This document shows, one piece after another, positions 35,044-45,412 of a stretch of 64,000 nucleotides of DNA. A program made the translations under genes and the position numbers. Positions within the stretch are counted from its first letter, which is position 1, and each line of letters begins with the position of its first letter. The notes beneath the pieces were generated by a model. That model ran no database searches. It was not told the origin of the DNA and saw nothing but the letters and a program-made list of their open reading frames with translations. The stretch is from Actinomycetota bacterium (GTDB taxonomy: Bacteria; Actinomycetota; Actinomycetes; Mycobacteriales; JACQDL01). The stretch is taken from positions 1 to 64,000 of the forward strand of contig JACQDL010000053.1 in assembly GCA_016201065.1 (NCBI GenBank), given 5' to 3'.

Positions 35044-35826
35044 TCAGGCGGGCCCGGTGTCCGGCCGGTGCGGGCGCAGGATCGGCGGGTGCAGCATGGT
35101 CGCGGAGCCCCGCCGGAACCGTCCCGCGGGCCGACCGCCGGTCAGGCCCGGCACCGAAAGCCCAGGCACCGGCACCAGCAGCCCCGGCGTCGAGGACACC
35201 TTCCGCCAGAAGTTGCGTGGGTCCAGCGGCACCGCCCACACGGCCTCGTACACCCGGCGCAGGTCGGCCGCGGTGAACGGTTCCGTGCAGAAGGCGGTGC
35301 CCAGTGCGGAGTACTCCAGCTTCGCCCGGGCCCGCTCGACGCCGGCTGCCAGGATCGCCTCGTGGTCGAACGCCAGCCGCGGAGCGTCCGGGCGCCGGCT
35401 CGCCGGCGGATCGTCCAGGCCGAACTCCGACACAGCGCACCAGCTGACCCCGGCCACGCCGTGCGCGGGTCGGGGCAGCCCACACGCCGGTGCGAACGCC
35501 AGGTAGGCCACGGTGATCACGCGTCCGCGGGGATCCCGATCGGGCGCGCCGTAGGTCCCCAGCTGCTCCAGGTGCGCGGCGAGATCGCTGATCCCGGCCT
35601 TGTCGGCGAGTTGCCGTGCCGCGGCGTCCGGCAGGTCCTCGGTCGGCCGGACGAATCCACCCGGAAGTGACCACGTCGACCGATGAGGCTCCTCGGCCCG
35701 CCGTACCAGGAGCACCTCGAGCCGCTCCGAGCGCACCGTCAGGGCGATCACATCGACCGTGACAGCCGTCGCCGGGGGAGCGTCGGCCCGCCACCGCTGG
35801 CCGGCGCTCTTACCTGAGGTGGTCAC
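35044..35826 (-). CDS. NUDIX + winged-helix protein (NrtR-like)
   Basis: Nudix-like LPGGFVRPTEDLPDAAARQLADKAGI; C-terminal FTAADLRRVYEAVWAVPLDPRNFWRKVSSTPGLLVPV. Confidence 0.78.
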   Translation of the reverse strand: MTTSGKSAGQRWRADAPPATAVTVDVIALTVRSERLEVLLVRRAEEPHRSTWSLPGGFVRPTEDLPDAAARQLADKAGISDLAAHLEQLGTYGAPDRDPRGRVITVAYLAFAPACGLPRPAHGVAGVSWCAVSEFGLDDPPASRRPDAPRLAFDHEAILAAGVERARAKLEYSALGTAFCTEPFTAADLRRVYEAVWAVPLDPRNFWRKVSSTPGLLVPVPGLSVPGLTGGRPAGRFRRGSATMLHPPILRPHRPDTGPA

Positions 35827-36514
35827 CGGAGACGTAAACGTGGGCCGCGACGTGTCCGTCCAGCGCACGACGGTGGTCCTCGCCGCCCACCACCACGTGG
35901 TCACCGACGGAGACCACCCGAATCCGGCGGCCCGGTTGGACCCCGGCGTCCTTCAAGGCGCGCAGCACCGCCGTATCGGGCTGGAGCTGCTCGCTGATCC
36001 GGCGTACCACAACCTCGGTCTCCTCGGCGCCGGCCGCCTCGGCCAGGGTCACCAGCCGGGCCGGCTGCTCGTCGGGGATCACGCCGAAACCCAGGTCAGC
36101 GAGTCCCGGGATCGGGTTGCCGTGCGGGCACTGGGTCGGACCGCCCAGCAGGTTGACCAACCTGCGCTCCACCGCCTCGCTCATCACATGCTCCCAGCGG
36201 CACGCCTCGACGTGGACGTCCTCCCAGTCCAGGCCGATGATCTGCACCAGCAGGCACTCCGCGAGCCGGTGTTTGCGCATGACCGCGGTGGCCTGCCGCC
36301 GGCCCGTGGTGGACAGCCGGAGCCGGCGGTCCTCCGCGACGGTGAGCAGCCCGTCGCGCTCCATCCGGGCCACGGTCTGGCTGACCGTCGGACCGCTCTG
36401 ACCGAGCCGCTCGGCGATCCGGGCACGCATCGGAACGATGCCCTCTTCTTCCAGCTCGTAGATGGTCCGGAGGTACATTTCGGTCGTGTCGATCAAGTCC
36501 TTCTGATGGCTCAC
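35810..36514 (-). CDS. ideR: DtxR-family iron-dependent regulator (IdeR-like)
   Basis: DLIDTTEMYLRTIYELEEEGIVPMRARIAERLGQSGPTVSQTVARMERDGLL; CRWEHVMSEAVERRLV. Confidence 0.88.
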   Translation of the reverse strand: MSHQKDLIDTTEMYLRTIYELEEEGIVPMRARIAERLGQSGPTVSQTVARMERDGLLTVAEDRRLRLSTTGRRQATAVMRKHRLAECLLVQIIGLDWEDVHVEACRWEHVMSEAVERRLVNLLGGPTQCPHGNPIPGLADLGFGVIPDEQPARLVTLAEAAGAEETEVVVRRISEQLQPDTAVLRALKDAGVQPGRRIRVVSVGDHVVVGGEDHRRALDGHVAAHVYVSGDHLR

Positions 36515-36672
36515 TCGACCTCCCGCCGGGTTGTCTCGATGCTACGGCGAGTGGCCGACGCCTCGCGGTCCGGACATGCGGCCTGCGGCCGAGCACAGGG
36601 TAGCGGTCGGCGGGTCGCCACCCGGCCCGCCGGCGCCCGCGGGGCCCGCCAGCGCCCGCGGGGCCCGGTAGC

Positions 36673-37863
36673 GTGACGCTGGTGAGCGACAGCGTGGCGA
36701 TGGTCTGGTCCGAGGACTTCCTGTCCTACCAGCTCGCCGAGGACCATCCGCTGCATCCCGTGCGGCTCGCCCTCACCGTGGAGCTCGCCGAGACCTTCGG
36801 GTTGTTCGACGACCCGCGCCTCACCATGGTCACGCCCGTCCCGGCTGGCGACGACCTGCTCCGGCTGGTCCACACCGCCGGCTACCTCGACGCCGTCCGG
36901 GCGGCCCCGGTCGGTGCCACGGATCCGCGGCATGGCCTGGGCCCGCCCGACAACCCGGTGTTCGCCGGGATGCACGAGGCGGCCGCCCTGATCGTCGGCG
37001 GCAGCGTGCGGGCGGCGGAGCTGGTGTGGTCGGGCCGGGCCCAGCACGCCGTGAACATCGCTGGCGGGCTGCACCACGCGATGCCGGACCGGGCGGCCGG
37101 GTTCTGCGTCTACAACGACCCGGCGGTCGCCATCGCCTGGCTGCTGGCGCACGGCGCCGAACGCGTCGCGTACGTCGACGTCGACGTGCACCACGGCGAC
37201 GGCGTGCAGCATGCCTTCTACGCCGACCCCCGGGTGCTCACCGTGAGCCTGCACCAGGACCCGCTGACCTTGTTCCCGGGCACCGGTCTGCCGCAGGAGA
37301 CCGGGAGTGGGGCGGCCGAGGGCACCGCGGTGAACGTCGCGCTGCCGCCGGGTACCGGCGACGCCGGCTGGCTGCGGGCGTTCCACGCGGTCGTGCCGAG
37401 CGTGCTGCGCGCCTTCCACCCGCAGGTTCTGGTCACCCAGTGCGGCTGCGACTCGCACCGGGACGATCCGATCGCCGACCTCGCCCTCACCGTCGACGGC
37501 CAGCGGGCCGGCTACGCGGCACTGCACCGGCTCGCGCATGAGCTGTGCGAGGGGCGTTGGGTGGTGCTCGGCGGTGGCGGGTACGGACTGGTCCGCTGTG
37601 TGCCGAGGGCGTGGACCCATCTGATCGCCGAGGTCAGCGGCACGCCGATCGAACCGGCGACCGCGATCCCGGCGGCCTGGGTGGACCGGGTTCGGGCCCG
37701 GGGTTACCCGGTGCCGGCGCCGACCCGGATGACCGACGGCGGCACCGCCGAGTACCAGCCGTGGCAGCCGGGGGAGTCGAGCGCCGTGGACACCGCGATC
37801 GCGGCGACCCGGCGCGCGATCTTCCCGCTGCACGGTCTCGACCCGGACGACCCGCGGGACTGA
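36673..37863 (+). CDS. acuC: Acetoin utilization protein AcuC / class II histone-deacetylase-like
   Basis: GGLHHAMPDRAAGFCVYNDPAVAI, VDVDVHHGDGVQHAFY, VTQCGCDSHRDDPIADL. Confidence 0.9.
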   Translation: MTLVSDSVAMVWSEDFLSYQLAEDHPLHPVRLALTVELAETFGLFDDPRLTMVTPVPAGDDLLRLVHTAGYLDAVRAAPVGATDPRHGLGPPDNPVFAGMHEAAALIVGGSVRAAELVWSGRAQHAVNIAGGLHHAMPDRAAGFCVYNDPAVAIAWLLAHGAERVAYVDVDVHHGDGVQHAFYADPRVLTVSLHQDPLTLFPGTGLPQETGSGAAEGTAVNVALPPGTGDAGWLRAFHAVVPSVLRAFHPQVLVTQCGCDSHRDDPIADLALTVDGQRAGYAALHRLAHELCEGRWVVLGGGGYGLVRCVPRAWTHLIAEVSGTPIEPATAIPAAWVDRVRARGYPVPAPTRMTDGGTAEYQPWQPGESSAVDTAIAATRRAIFPLHGLDPDDPRD

Positions 37864-37865
37864 CC

Positions 37866-40700
37866 GTGCCGCCGCGAAGGTCGCCAGCAGCCGGCACGGA
37901 ACCCGCCGCGGGCCCGCCGTACCCGCCACACTGGGAGGCGGACGTGCTGGCCGCCGACGGCGGCGTGCTGCACATCCGGCCGATCCTGCCCACCGACGGC
38001 GAGCGGCTGCGGGAGCTGCACTCCCGCCTCTCCGACCGCACCATCTATCTCCGCTACTTCGGGCCGCGCCCCACCCTCTCCGACCAGGATCTGGTGCGGC
38101 TCGCCCAGCTGGACCACGTCGACCGGGTGGCCCTCGTCGCCGAGGTCCGGGGCAGGCTCGTCGCGGTGGGGCGGTACGAGCGGCTGGTCGGCCCTCCGCC
38201 CAGCCCGGCCGGCTCGCCGTTCGCCGCTGTCGACCGGGACCGACCGGACCCACGTACCGCGGAGGTCGCGTTCGTCGTGGAGGACGCGCACCAGCGCCGT
38301 GGCATCGGCTCGGTCCTGCTGGAGCACCTCGCCGCGGCGGCCCGGGAGCGCGGGATCACGACGTTCGACGCGTACGTGCTCGCCGAGAACCAGCCGATGG
38401 TGCGGGTCTTCCGGGACGCCGGGTACCGGGCCGACCGGGAGTACGACTCCGGCACGATCCACATGAGCATCGCGATCGAGCCCACCACCCGCTCGGTCGC
38501 GGTCGGGTACGAGCGGGAGCAGCGCGCCGAGGCGCGCTCCGTCGAGCGGCTGCTCGCGCCACGGTCCGTCGCGGTCATCGGCGCCAGCGGTGACCCGGCC
38601 ACCCTGGGACACCTCGTCTTCCGAAACCTGCTCGGCTACGGTCCGGGTGGTCCGATCTACCCGATCAGCCCGGTGGCGCACCACATCGCCGGTGTCCGCG
38701 CGTACCCGACCGTGCTCGACGTGCCGGACGACCTGGACCTGGTGGTCGTCGCAGTGCCGGCCCATCAGGTGCCCTCCCTGGACCTGGCCACCCTGGTCGA
38801 GGAGTGTGCGACCAAGCACGCGCGCGGCCTGGTCGTGGTCTCCGGCGGGTTCGGCGGGCAGGGCGTGCCGGGCCAGCAGGGCGTGCCGGGCCCGCATGGC
38901 GCGCCGGGGCGGCAGCTCGGGCGGGACCTGGTCGCCGCCGCGCGGGCGCACGGCATGCGCGTGGTCGGGCCACACTGCCTGGGGGTGCTCAACACCGATC
39001 CGCGGGTCCGGATCAACGCCACGTCGGCACCACTGGCACCCGGGCAGATCAGCCGTGGCCGGGTCGGGTGCTTCTGCCAGTCGGCGGTGTTCGGGGTGGC
39101 GATGCTGGAGGAGGCGGCGGCGCGCGGGCTCGGGCTGACCACGTTCGTCTCCGCCGGCGACCGGGCCGACGTGTCCGGCAACGACCTGCTGCAGTACTGG
39201 GAGAGCGACCCGGAGACCGAGGTCGCTGTGCTGTATCTGGAGAGCTTCGGCAACCCCCGCAAGTTCACCAGGCTGGCCCGGCGGCTGGGGCAGTCCACGC
39301 CGATCGTGGCGGTGCGGTCCGGCCGGCAGGAGAGCCGCCCGCCGGGGTTGGATCACACCGTCGGTGCGGTACCCGACGAGCGGACCGCGGCGCTGTTCGA
39401 GTCGACCGGCGTGATCCGGGTCGACACGGTGGCGCACATGTTCGACGTGGCGCAGCTGCTGGCCTACCAGCCGCTTCCCGCTGGGCGACGGGTTGGCGTG
39501 GTGACCAACTCGGCCCCGCTGGGGGCGCTGGTCGCCGACTCCTGCGCGGCCCAGGAGCTGGCGCTGGCCAGCGGGCATCCGGTGGAGCTGCCGGCCGGCG
39601 CGGGCGCCGTGGACTTCGCGACAGCGCTCGACCGGGCGACTGCCAGCTCCGATGTGGACGCTCTGGTGGTCGTGGTCGCCCCGCCGCTGGTCGGCACCGG
39701 CGAGGAGATCGCGCGGGTGCTCGCCGACCCAGCCCGACGCTGGGATCGGCCGGTGGTGTCGACGTTCCTGGCCGTGCGCGGGGTGCCGGAGCTGCTCCGG
39801 CGGATCGGCCCGGACGGGACCACCCTGCGCGGTTCGATCCCGTCGTACTCCTCACCCGAGCTTGCCGTGCTGGCGCTGGCCAGGGCGATCCGGTACGCCG
39901 AGTGGCGGGCCGAGCCGACGGGGCTGGTGCCGGAGCTGCCGGAGCTGGACGAGGTGGCGGCGCATGCCGTCGTGCGGGCCGCGCTCGCCGAGCAGCCAGA
40001 CGGTGCCGACCTGACCGATGCGGGGACCGTGGCGCTGCTGGCCGCCTACGGGATCGCCTGCTGGCCGACCCGGCGGGCGGCGACGGCGGATGCGGCCGCC
40101 GCGGCGGCGGCCACGGTGGGGTACCCGGTCGCGTTGAAGTCGACCGTACCCGCGCTGCGCTTCCGGGGCGACCTGGGCGGCACCCGCCTCGACCTGGCCG
40201 ACGAGGCGGAGCTGCGCGCCGCGCACGGCGCCCTGGAGCGGCTCGGCGGCGGGCCGCACGACATGGTCGTGCAGCCGATGGCGCCGACCGGCGTGGCCGT
40301 GGAGGCCAGCGTGGTCGACGACCCGTCGTTCGGCGCGGTGGTGTCCTTCGGGCTGGCCGGGCCGGCCGCCGAGCTGCTCGACGACCGGGGGTACGCCGCC
40401 GTGCCGCTCTCCGACGAGCACGCCCGCCGGCTGGTCCGCGCACCGCGGGCCGCCCCCATGCTGTTCGGCTACCAGGGTGTGGCCCCGGTCGATGTGGTGG
40501 CGCTGGAGGACACCCTCCTCCGCCTCGCCCGGCTGGCCGACGACGTGCCCGAGCTGCTGCTGCTCCGGTTGAGCCCGATCCTGGTGTCCACCCGTGGGCT
40601 GGCCGTGCTGGGGGCGCGGGCCCGGGTCGGGCCGGCCACCGCCCGGGCCCCGGCCGGCCCCCGTCGGCTGCGGTCAGGCCTCGACGTAGTCGCGCAGTGA
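37866..40700 (+). CDS. GNAT + NDP-forming acyl-CoA synthetase-like fusion (protein acetyltransferase Pat-like)
   Basis: N-terminal GNAT ([29 protein letters not shown]) followed by CoA-binding/succinyl-CoA synthetase-like regions and ATP-grasp. Confidence 0.87.
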   Translation: MPPRRSPAAGTEPAAGPPYPPHWEADVLAADGGVLHIRPILPTDGERLRELHSRLSDRTIYLRYFGPRPTLSDQDLVRLAQLDHVDRVALVAEVRGRLVAVGRYERLVGPPPSPAGSPFAAVDRDRPDPRTAEVAFVVEDAHQRRGIGSVLLEHLAAAARERGITTFDAYVLAENQPMVRVFRDAGYRADREYDSGTIHMSIAIEPTTRSVAVGYEREQRAEARSVERLLAPRSVAVIGASGDPATLGHLVFRNLLGYGPGGPIYPISPVAHHIAGVRAYPTVLDVPDDLDLVVVAVPAHQVPSLDLATLVEECATKHARGLVVVSGGFGGQGVPGQQGVPGPHGAPGRQLGRDLVAAARAHGMRVVGPHCLGVLNTDPRVRINATSAPLAPGQISRGRVGCFCQSAVFGVAMLEEAAARGLGLTTFVSAGDRADVSGNDLLQYWESDPETEVAVLYLESFGNPRKFTRLARRLGQSTPIVAVRSGRQESRPPGLDHTVGAVPDERTAALFESTGVIRVDTVAHMFDVAQLLAYQPLPAGRRVGVVTNSAPLGALVADSCAAQELALASGHPVELPAGAGAVDFATALDRATASSDVDALVVVVAPPLVGTGEEIARVLADPARRWDRPVVSTFLAVRGVPELLRRIGPDGTTLRGSIPSYSSPELAVLALARAIRYAEWRAEPTGLVPELPELDEVAAHAVVRAALAEQPDGADLTDAGTVALLAAYGIACWPTRRAATADAAAAAAATVGYPVALKSTVPALRFRGDLGGTRLDLADEAELRAAHGALERLGGGPHDMVVQPMAPTGVAVEASVVDDPSFGAVVSFGLAGPAAELLDDRGYAAVPLSDEHARRLVRAPRAAPMLFGYQGVAPVDVVALEDTLLRLARLADDVPELLLLRLSPILVSTRGLAVLGARARVGPATARAPAGPRRLRSGLDVVAQ

Positions 40701-41765
40701 CCGGGACCGGGACGGGTGCCGCAGCTTCGTCATCGTGTCCCGCTCGATCTGCCGGATCCGCTCCCGGGACAGTCCGAAGGAGCGGCCGATCTCGTCGAGG
40801 GTGCGCGGGGTGCCGTCGTCGAGCCCGTACCGCATCCGGAGCACGGCGCGCTCCCGCGCCTCCAGGGTGTCCAGCACCTGGTTGATCTGCTCCCGCATGA
40901 ACCCGAACTCCACGGCGGCCTGCGCCACGGGGGCGTCGACGTCCTCGATGAAGTCGCCCAGCTTGGCGTCCTCGTCGTCGCCGACGGTCTGGTCGAGGCT
41001 GACCAGGTCCCGGCTCTGCTGGAGCAGCTCCATGACCTTGTGCGGCTCGATGTCGAGCTCGACTGCCAGCTCGTCCTCGGTGGCGTCCCGGCCGAGCTGC
41101 TGGTGCATCAGCCGGCGGGTCCGCTGGAGCTTGTTGACCTGCTCCACGAGGTGCACCGGCAGCCGGATGGTGCGGCCCTGGTCGGCCATCGCCCGGGTGA
41201 TCGCCTGGCGAATCCACCAGGTGGCGTAGGTGGAGAACTTGTAGCCCTTGGCGTAGTCGAACTTCTCCACCGCCCGGATCAGCCCCAGGTTGCCCTCCTG
41301 GATCAGGTCCAGGAACGGCAGCCCGTGACCGGTGTACCGCTTGGCCAGGCTGACCACCAGACGCAGGTTGGCCTGCAGTAGATGCTCCTTGGCGCGCTGG
41401 CCGTCCACCGCGATGACGCGCAGCTCACGGGCGTATCCGGGGTCCAGCTCCGCACCGCGCCCCCGGAGCAGGTGCTCGGCGTACAGGCCGGCCTCGATGC
41501 GCTTGGCGAGGTCCACCTCCTGCTCGGCGTTGAGCAGCGGGACCTTCCCGATCTCGTTGAGGTACACCCGCACCAGGTCGGCGGTCTGGGTGACCTGCTC
41601 GTCGAGGTCGGGCCGGCTCTCCTCGACCTCGGTCGCGCCATCCGGGCCCGGCTGGGCCTGTGCCGGGACGGCCGTCCGCTGGGTACGATGGGGCCGCGAC
41701 GTGATCCGCGGCTCCACCGACGCGGAGGCGCGCGGCAGGCTTCGAGGGTTGCGAGGCGAGGTCAC
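40674..41765 (-). CDS. sigB: RNA polymerase sigma factor SigB (group 2 sigma-70)
   Basis: [31 protein letters not shown], region 2 [23 protein letters not shown], region 4 [21 protein letters not shown]; adjacent to ideR region. Confidence 0.9.
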   Translation of the reverse strand: MTSPRNPRSLPRASASVEPRITSRPHRTQRTAVPAQAQPGPDGATEVEESRPDLDEQVTQTADLVRVYLNEIGKVPLLNAEQEVDLAKRIEAGLYAEHLLRGRGAELDPGYARELRVIAVDGQRAKEHLLQANLRLVVSLAKRYTGHGLPFLDLIQEGNLGLIRAVEKFDYAKGYKFSTYATWWIRQAITRAMADQGRTIRLPVHLVEQVNKLQRTRRLMHQQLGRDATEDELAVELDIEPHKVMELLQQSRDLVSLDQTVGDDEDAKLGDFIEDVDAPVAQAAVEFGFMREQINQVLDTLEARERAVLRMRYGLDDGTPRTLDEIGRSFGLSRERIRQIERDTMTKLRHPSRSRSLRDYVEA

Positions 41766-41882
41766 GGGTGGCTTCTTCCCTTGTGCGGCGGTGTGCGTCA
41801 GCACTCTTGTCAACGCTCGTGAGGACGCGGTGTTCCCGCCGCATGTTGCCCTACTCGTCACTTCGATGCGTAAAGTAACCCC

Positions 41883-42251
41883 ATGGCGCGGCTTGGTGAG
41901 CTGGAACGGGCGGTCATGGATGTTCTGTGGGCGGCCCGGTTGCCGCTGACCGCACGGGCGGTCGCTGCTGCCCTCCCGCGGCGCGCGCTGGCGCAGACGA
42001 CCGTGCTGACGGTCCTGTCGCGGCTGGAGAAGAAGGGCGTGGTCCGTCGGGACCGGGCGGGCCGGGCGCACACCTACACGGCGGTGGCGAGTCGTGAGGA
42101 TCACATCGCCGCCCTGATGTGGGAGGTGCTCGGCAGCACGCCGGACAGGTCGGCCGCGCTGGCCCGGTTCGTCGGGTCGGTCGGTCCTGAGGAGACGGCG
42201 GCCCTCACCGAGGCGTTGCAGGCGGTCAGCGGGGACGCGCCAGCGCCATGA
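41883..42251 (+). CDS. BlaI/MecI/CopY family transcriptional regulator
   Basis: [13 protein letters not shown]...[31 protein letters not shown]. Confidence 0.9.
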   Translation: MARLGELERAVMDVLWAARLPLTARAVAAALPRRALAQTTVLTVLSRLEKKGVVRRDRAGRAHTYTAVASREDHIAALMWEVLGSTPDRSAALARFVGSVGPEETAALTEALQAVSGDAPAP

Positions 42252-43177
42252 GCCCCGGCCCGATGACAGTGGTCCCGGGCCTGTTGCTGCTGCTGGCGCT
42301 GACGCTGGTCGAACCGGTGCCGCACTGGCTGGCCCGGGCGCGGTGGGCCGCCCGCGCGCCCCGCCCGGCGCTTGTGCTCTGGCAGGCGATCGGCCTGTCC
42401 GCCGGGTTCGCGGGGATCGCCGCGGGGGTCGGCTACGGCGTTGCACCGCTCGCCGGGTCCATCCCGGATGGCGTGCGGCTGCTCGCCCAGCAGGCAAGGC
42501 AGGGGCGCCCGATCGACGGGCTCGGGCCGACCCAGGTCGTGGCGATCCTGGCCAGCCTCGCTCTTGCGGCCAGGTTGACCGGCATGCTCGCTGGTGCCGC
42601 GGGGCGGATGGCGCGGGACCGGCACCGGCACCGGGTGCTGGTTGACCTGCTCAGCGCGCCGTACGCCGACCTGGGTGGGGCGCGGGTGCTCGAACACCCC
42701 GGGACGGTCGCCTACTGCCTCCCCGGGCTGCGGTCCCGGGTCGTGCTGTCCGCGGGCGCGGTGCGGGCGCTGGACCCCGCCGAGCTGACCGCCGTGCTCG
42801 CACACGAGCACGCACACGTGGCGGAGCGGCACGACCTGGTGGTGCTGCCGTTCGTCGCCTGGCGGGCCGCCCTGCCGTTCCTGTCCGGTGTCCGCTGCGC
42901 CCAGCCGGCGGTGTCGGCGCTGATCGAGATGGTCGCCGACGACCGGGCCAGGGCGGCCGTCGGGGCTGGCGTGCTCGCCTCGGCGATCGCTCGGGTCGGC
43001 ACGGCAACGGCACCGCGCGGTGCGCTGGCCGTGTCCGGCTCACCGGTCCTGGACCGGGTGGCCCGGTTGCTCGACCCTCGGCCGGTGCCCCGCTGGGTGC
43101 CGGCCGCCGCGTATCTGGGTGCGGCGACGCTGGTCGGGTTCCCGGTGCTCCTGCTGCTGGTTCCCGGTGGCCACTGA
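42248..43177 (+). CDS. M56-family (BlaR1-like) membrane metallopeptidase
   Basis: TM helices; [23 protein letters not shown] HExxH-like motif; 4-nt overlap with blaI-like gene. Confidence 0.87.
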   Translation: MSPGPMTVVPGLLLLLALTLVEPVPHWLARARWAARAPRPALVLWQAIGLSAGFAGIAAGVGYGVAPLAGSIPDGVRLLAQQARQGRPIDGLGPTQVVAILASLALAARLTGMLAGAAGRMARDRHRHRVLVDLLSAPYADLGGARVLEHPGTVAYCLPGLRSRVVLSAGAVRALDPAELTAVLAHEHAHVAERHDLVVLPFVAWRAALPFLSGVRCAQPAVSALIEMVADDRARAAVGAGVLASAIARVGTATAPRGALAVSGSPVLDRVARLLDPRPVPRWVPAAAYLGAATLVGFPVLLLLVPGGH

Positions 43178-43236
43178 CCGAGCAGGACCAGCGGCCCGGG
43201 ACCGCCGGTCGGGTCGGAGCTGTGGGACGTGCATCG

Positions 43237-43995
43237 TCAGCCGGTGAGCTGCTCGATCGCCGCGGCGACCGGCTCCGGCGCGTGCAGCGGGACCTCATGC
43301 GGGGTGTGTTCCAGCCAGCTCACCGCCGGGTCGGGCAGGGCGGTTGCCAGTGACTCGATGGTGCGGGCGGGGACTGCCGAGTCCTCGGTGCCGGCGAGGA
43401 TCAGCACCGGCACGGTCACCCGTACCGTCGCGCCTTCCAGCAGCGCGCGTTGCCGGACCAGGGCGCGCTGCTCCACCAGGAAGGTCCGCCACACCGGTCG
43501 GCGCGCGTGCGCGGCGAGTTCGGCGAGGACCGCCGGCAGATCGGCCGGGTCAAGGTGGGCCCGGAGGTCCTGGCGAGCGCGGCGGGCCAGCCAGCCGCCG
43601 GCCAGCCGCTGCCCGCCCCACGCCAGCATCTCGCCCAGGACCGGCGCGGTGAGCAGCCGGTCGAGAGGCTCGACGCAGTGCGGCCCGACCGGGGCGACCA
43701 GCGCCAGGCCGGCGACCCGGTCCGGATGCCGCGCGGCGGCGAGGATCCCGACACCCGCCGCCCAGCCGTGGCACCCGAGCACGGTCCGGTGGATGCCGGC
43801 GCGGTCGAGCAACCGGAGCAGCCAGGCCACGTTGCCAGCGACGTCGGTGGGTGGTCGGGGGTTGCCGCCGTGCCCGGGCCGGTCCGGAGCCAGTACCCGC
43901 ACCTGCGGCAGCCGTCGCTGGACCGGCAGCCAGACGGCGTGGGTCGCGGCCGTCCCGTGCAGCAGGACGGCAGGCAGCGTGGAAGGTGACCGCAC
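43237..43995 (-). CDS. Alpha/beta hydrolase
   Basis: AVLLHGTAATHAVW, LGCHGWAAGVGILAAARHPDRVAGLALVAP, C-terminal H; nucleophile elbow reads GCHGWAAG (atypical). Confidence 0.82.
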   Translation of the reverse strand: MRSPSTLPAVLLHGTAATHAVWLPVQRRLPQVRVLAPDRPGHGGNPRPPTDVAGNVAWLLRLLDRAGIHRTVLGCHGWAAGVGILAAARHPDRVAGLALVAPVGPHCVEPLDRLLTAPVLGEMLAWGGQRLAGGWLARRARQDLRAHLDPADLPAVLAELAAHARRPVWRTFLVEQRALVRQRALLEGATVRVTVPVLILAGTEDSAVPARTIESLATALPDPAVSWLEHTPHEVPLHAPEPVAAAIEQLTG

Positions 43996-44115
43996 GCCGT
44001 TGATTGTGCTGGTCCGGCGGGTGGTCGGGGTGCCGCACGGCGTGTCGGGTGGTGGTGCCCCTGATCGGCCCGGATGTGGCAGCATGTCGGTATCGCCGCG
44101 GTTCGGAGGCCGCCC

Positions 44116-44508
44116 GTGAAACTGAGTCACCGCCGTGCCGACGGGCCGCCGTTGATCACTGAGGCGCAGCCGAGCCAGTCTGCGCAGAGCGGTGCGCGCA
44201 TGCGCCGGTACTTGATCATGATGAGTGTGCGGACGGTCAGCCTCATCCTCGCCACCGTCTTCTACAAGATCCCGATCCTGCTCGGCGTGTTCGCGGTGGC
44301 CGCCGTGGTGCTGCCATGGATGGCGGTGTTGATGGCCAACGACCGGCCACCAAAGCGGCCGATCCGGCTGCCCCGGCTCTGGTTCGGGCAGCCGGCCGAT
44401 CGTGAGGTTGCCGCGCCGGATCGGCGGGCGTTGCCGGAACCAGCCGGTCCGCGGGTGATCGATCCGGATGACCCCAGCCCGGGCCGGCCACCGTGGGACC
44501 GCCCCTGA
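44116..44508 (+). CDS. DUF3099 protein
   Basis: LITEAQPSQSAQSGARMRRYLIMMSVRTVSLILATVFYKIPILLG. Confidence 0.82.
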   Translation: MKLSHRRADGPPLITEAQPSQSAQSGARMRRYLIMMSVRTVSLILATVFYKIPILLGVFAVAAVVLPWMAVLMANDRPPKRPIRLPRLWFGQPADREVAAPDRRALPEPAGPRVIDPDDPSPGRPPWDRP

Positions 44509-44512
44509 GCGG

Positions 44513-45412
44513 TCAGCGCACCGGCCGGGCGCCCAGCACGCCAATCGCGGCCGCCGCCATCTCGGTGCCCCGGCGGACGGCCGTCGGCCCGCTCACCCCG
44601 GTGACCCAGCTGGCCAGCACGCCCGCGGTGAGCGCGTCACCGGCGCCGGTCGTGTCCAACACCTGCTCGGCGTGGGCGGCCGGCACGAGTGCCGTCTCGC
44701 CGCCGGCGGCCCACAGCGCGCCGTCCGCGCCGAGGCTGATCACCACGGCGCCGAAGTGCCGGGCGAGCCAGCGGGCGGCGTGCCGCGGGTCCTCCTGTCC
44801 GGACAGCACGCGAGCCTCGGACAGGTTGGGGAGGAGCAGGTCGGCGCCGCTCGTCCAGTCCAGGAACGCCGCCGGGCCGACCTCGACCAGCGGGGCCGCC
44901 GACGCCGGGTCCACCGACACCGACACCCCGCTCCGCCGGGCCGCGGCCAGCGCCGCCAGGCCGGCCGGTCGTGGGCCGGGGTGCAGCAGGGTGTAGCCAG
45001 AGACGTGCAGGTGCCCACCCGGGGGGAGCGGTGGGACGTCGTCGGCGGTCAGGCGCAGGTTCGCACCGCGGTCGGGGAGCATGGTCCGCTCCCGATCGGG
45101 GCCGACCAGCACCACGACGCAACCGGTCGGGAGCTCGGGGTCGACCGCCAGCGCGCACCGGACGCCGAGCGCGGAGAGCTCGGCGTCCTGGGTCCGGCCT
45201 GCCGCGTCCGCGCCGACCCGGCCCACCAGGGTGGTGGGTACGCCGAGGTGGGCCAGCCACGCCGCGACGTTCGCGCCGGCACCCCCGCCACGCTGGCGCA
45301 CCGTCGCGGCGGTGTCCGTGCCGACCCGTAGCGGTTCCCCGTGTCGGGCCACGATGTCCACCGCCACGTCCCCGATGACCGTGACCGGTCGGGCGCGCCC
45401 CGGTCCGGTCAT
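44513..45412 (-). CDS. psuK: PfkB-family carbohydrate kinase, likely pseudouridine kinase
   Basis: GGGAGANVAAWLAHLG, DTTGAGDALTAGVLA; ATGA overlap with psuG. Confidence 0.82.
   Translation of the reverse strand: MTGPGRARPVTVIGDVAVDIVARHGEPLRVGTDTAATVRQRGGGAGANVAAWLAHLGVPTTLVGRVGADAAGRTQDAELSALGVRCALAVDPELPTGCVVVLVGPDRERTMLPDRGANLRLTADDVPPLPPGGHLHVSGYTLLHPGPRPAGLAALAAARRSGVSVSVDPASAAPLVEVGPAAFLDWTSGADLLLPNLSEARVLSGQEDPRHAARWLARHFGAVVISLGADGALWAAGGETALVPAAHAEQVLDTTGAGDALTAGVLASWVTGVSGPTAVRRGTEMAAAAIGVLGARPVR

Noticed and set aside
36511-38253. 580-aa minus-strand ORF
   Set aside because: Antisense to acuC and pat
39265-41217. 650-aa minus-strand ORF
   Set aside because: Antisense to pat and out of frame in sigB; Arg/Pro/Ala-rich artefact
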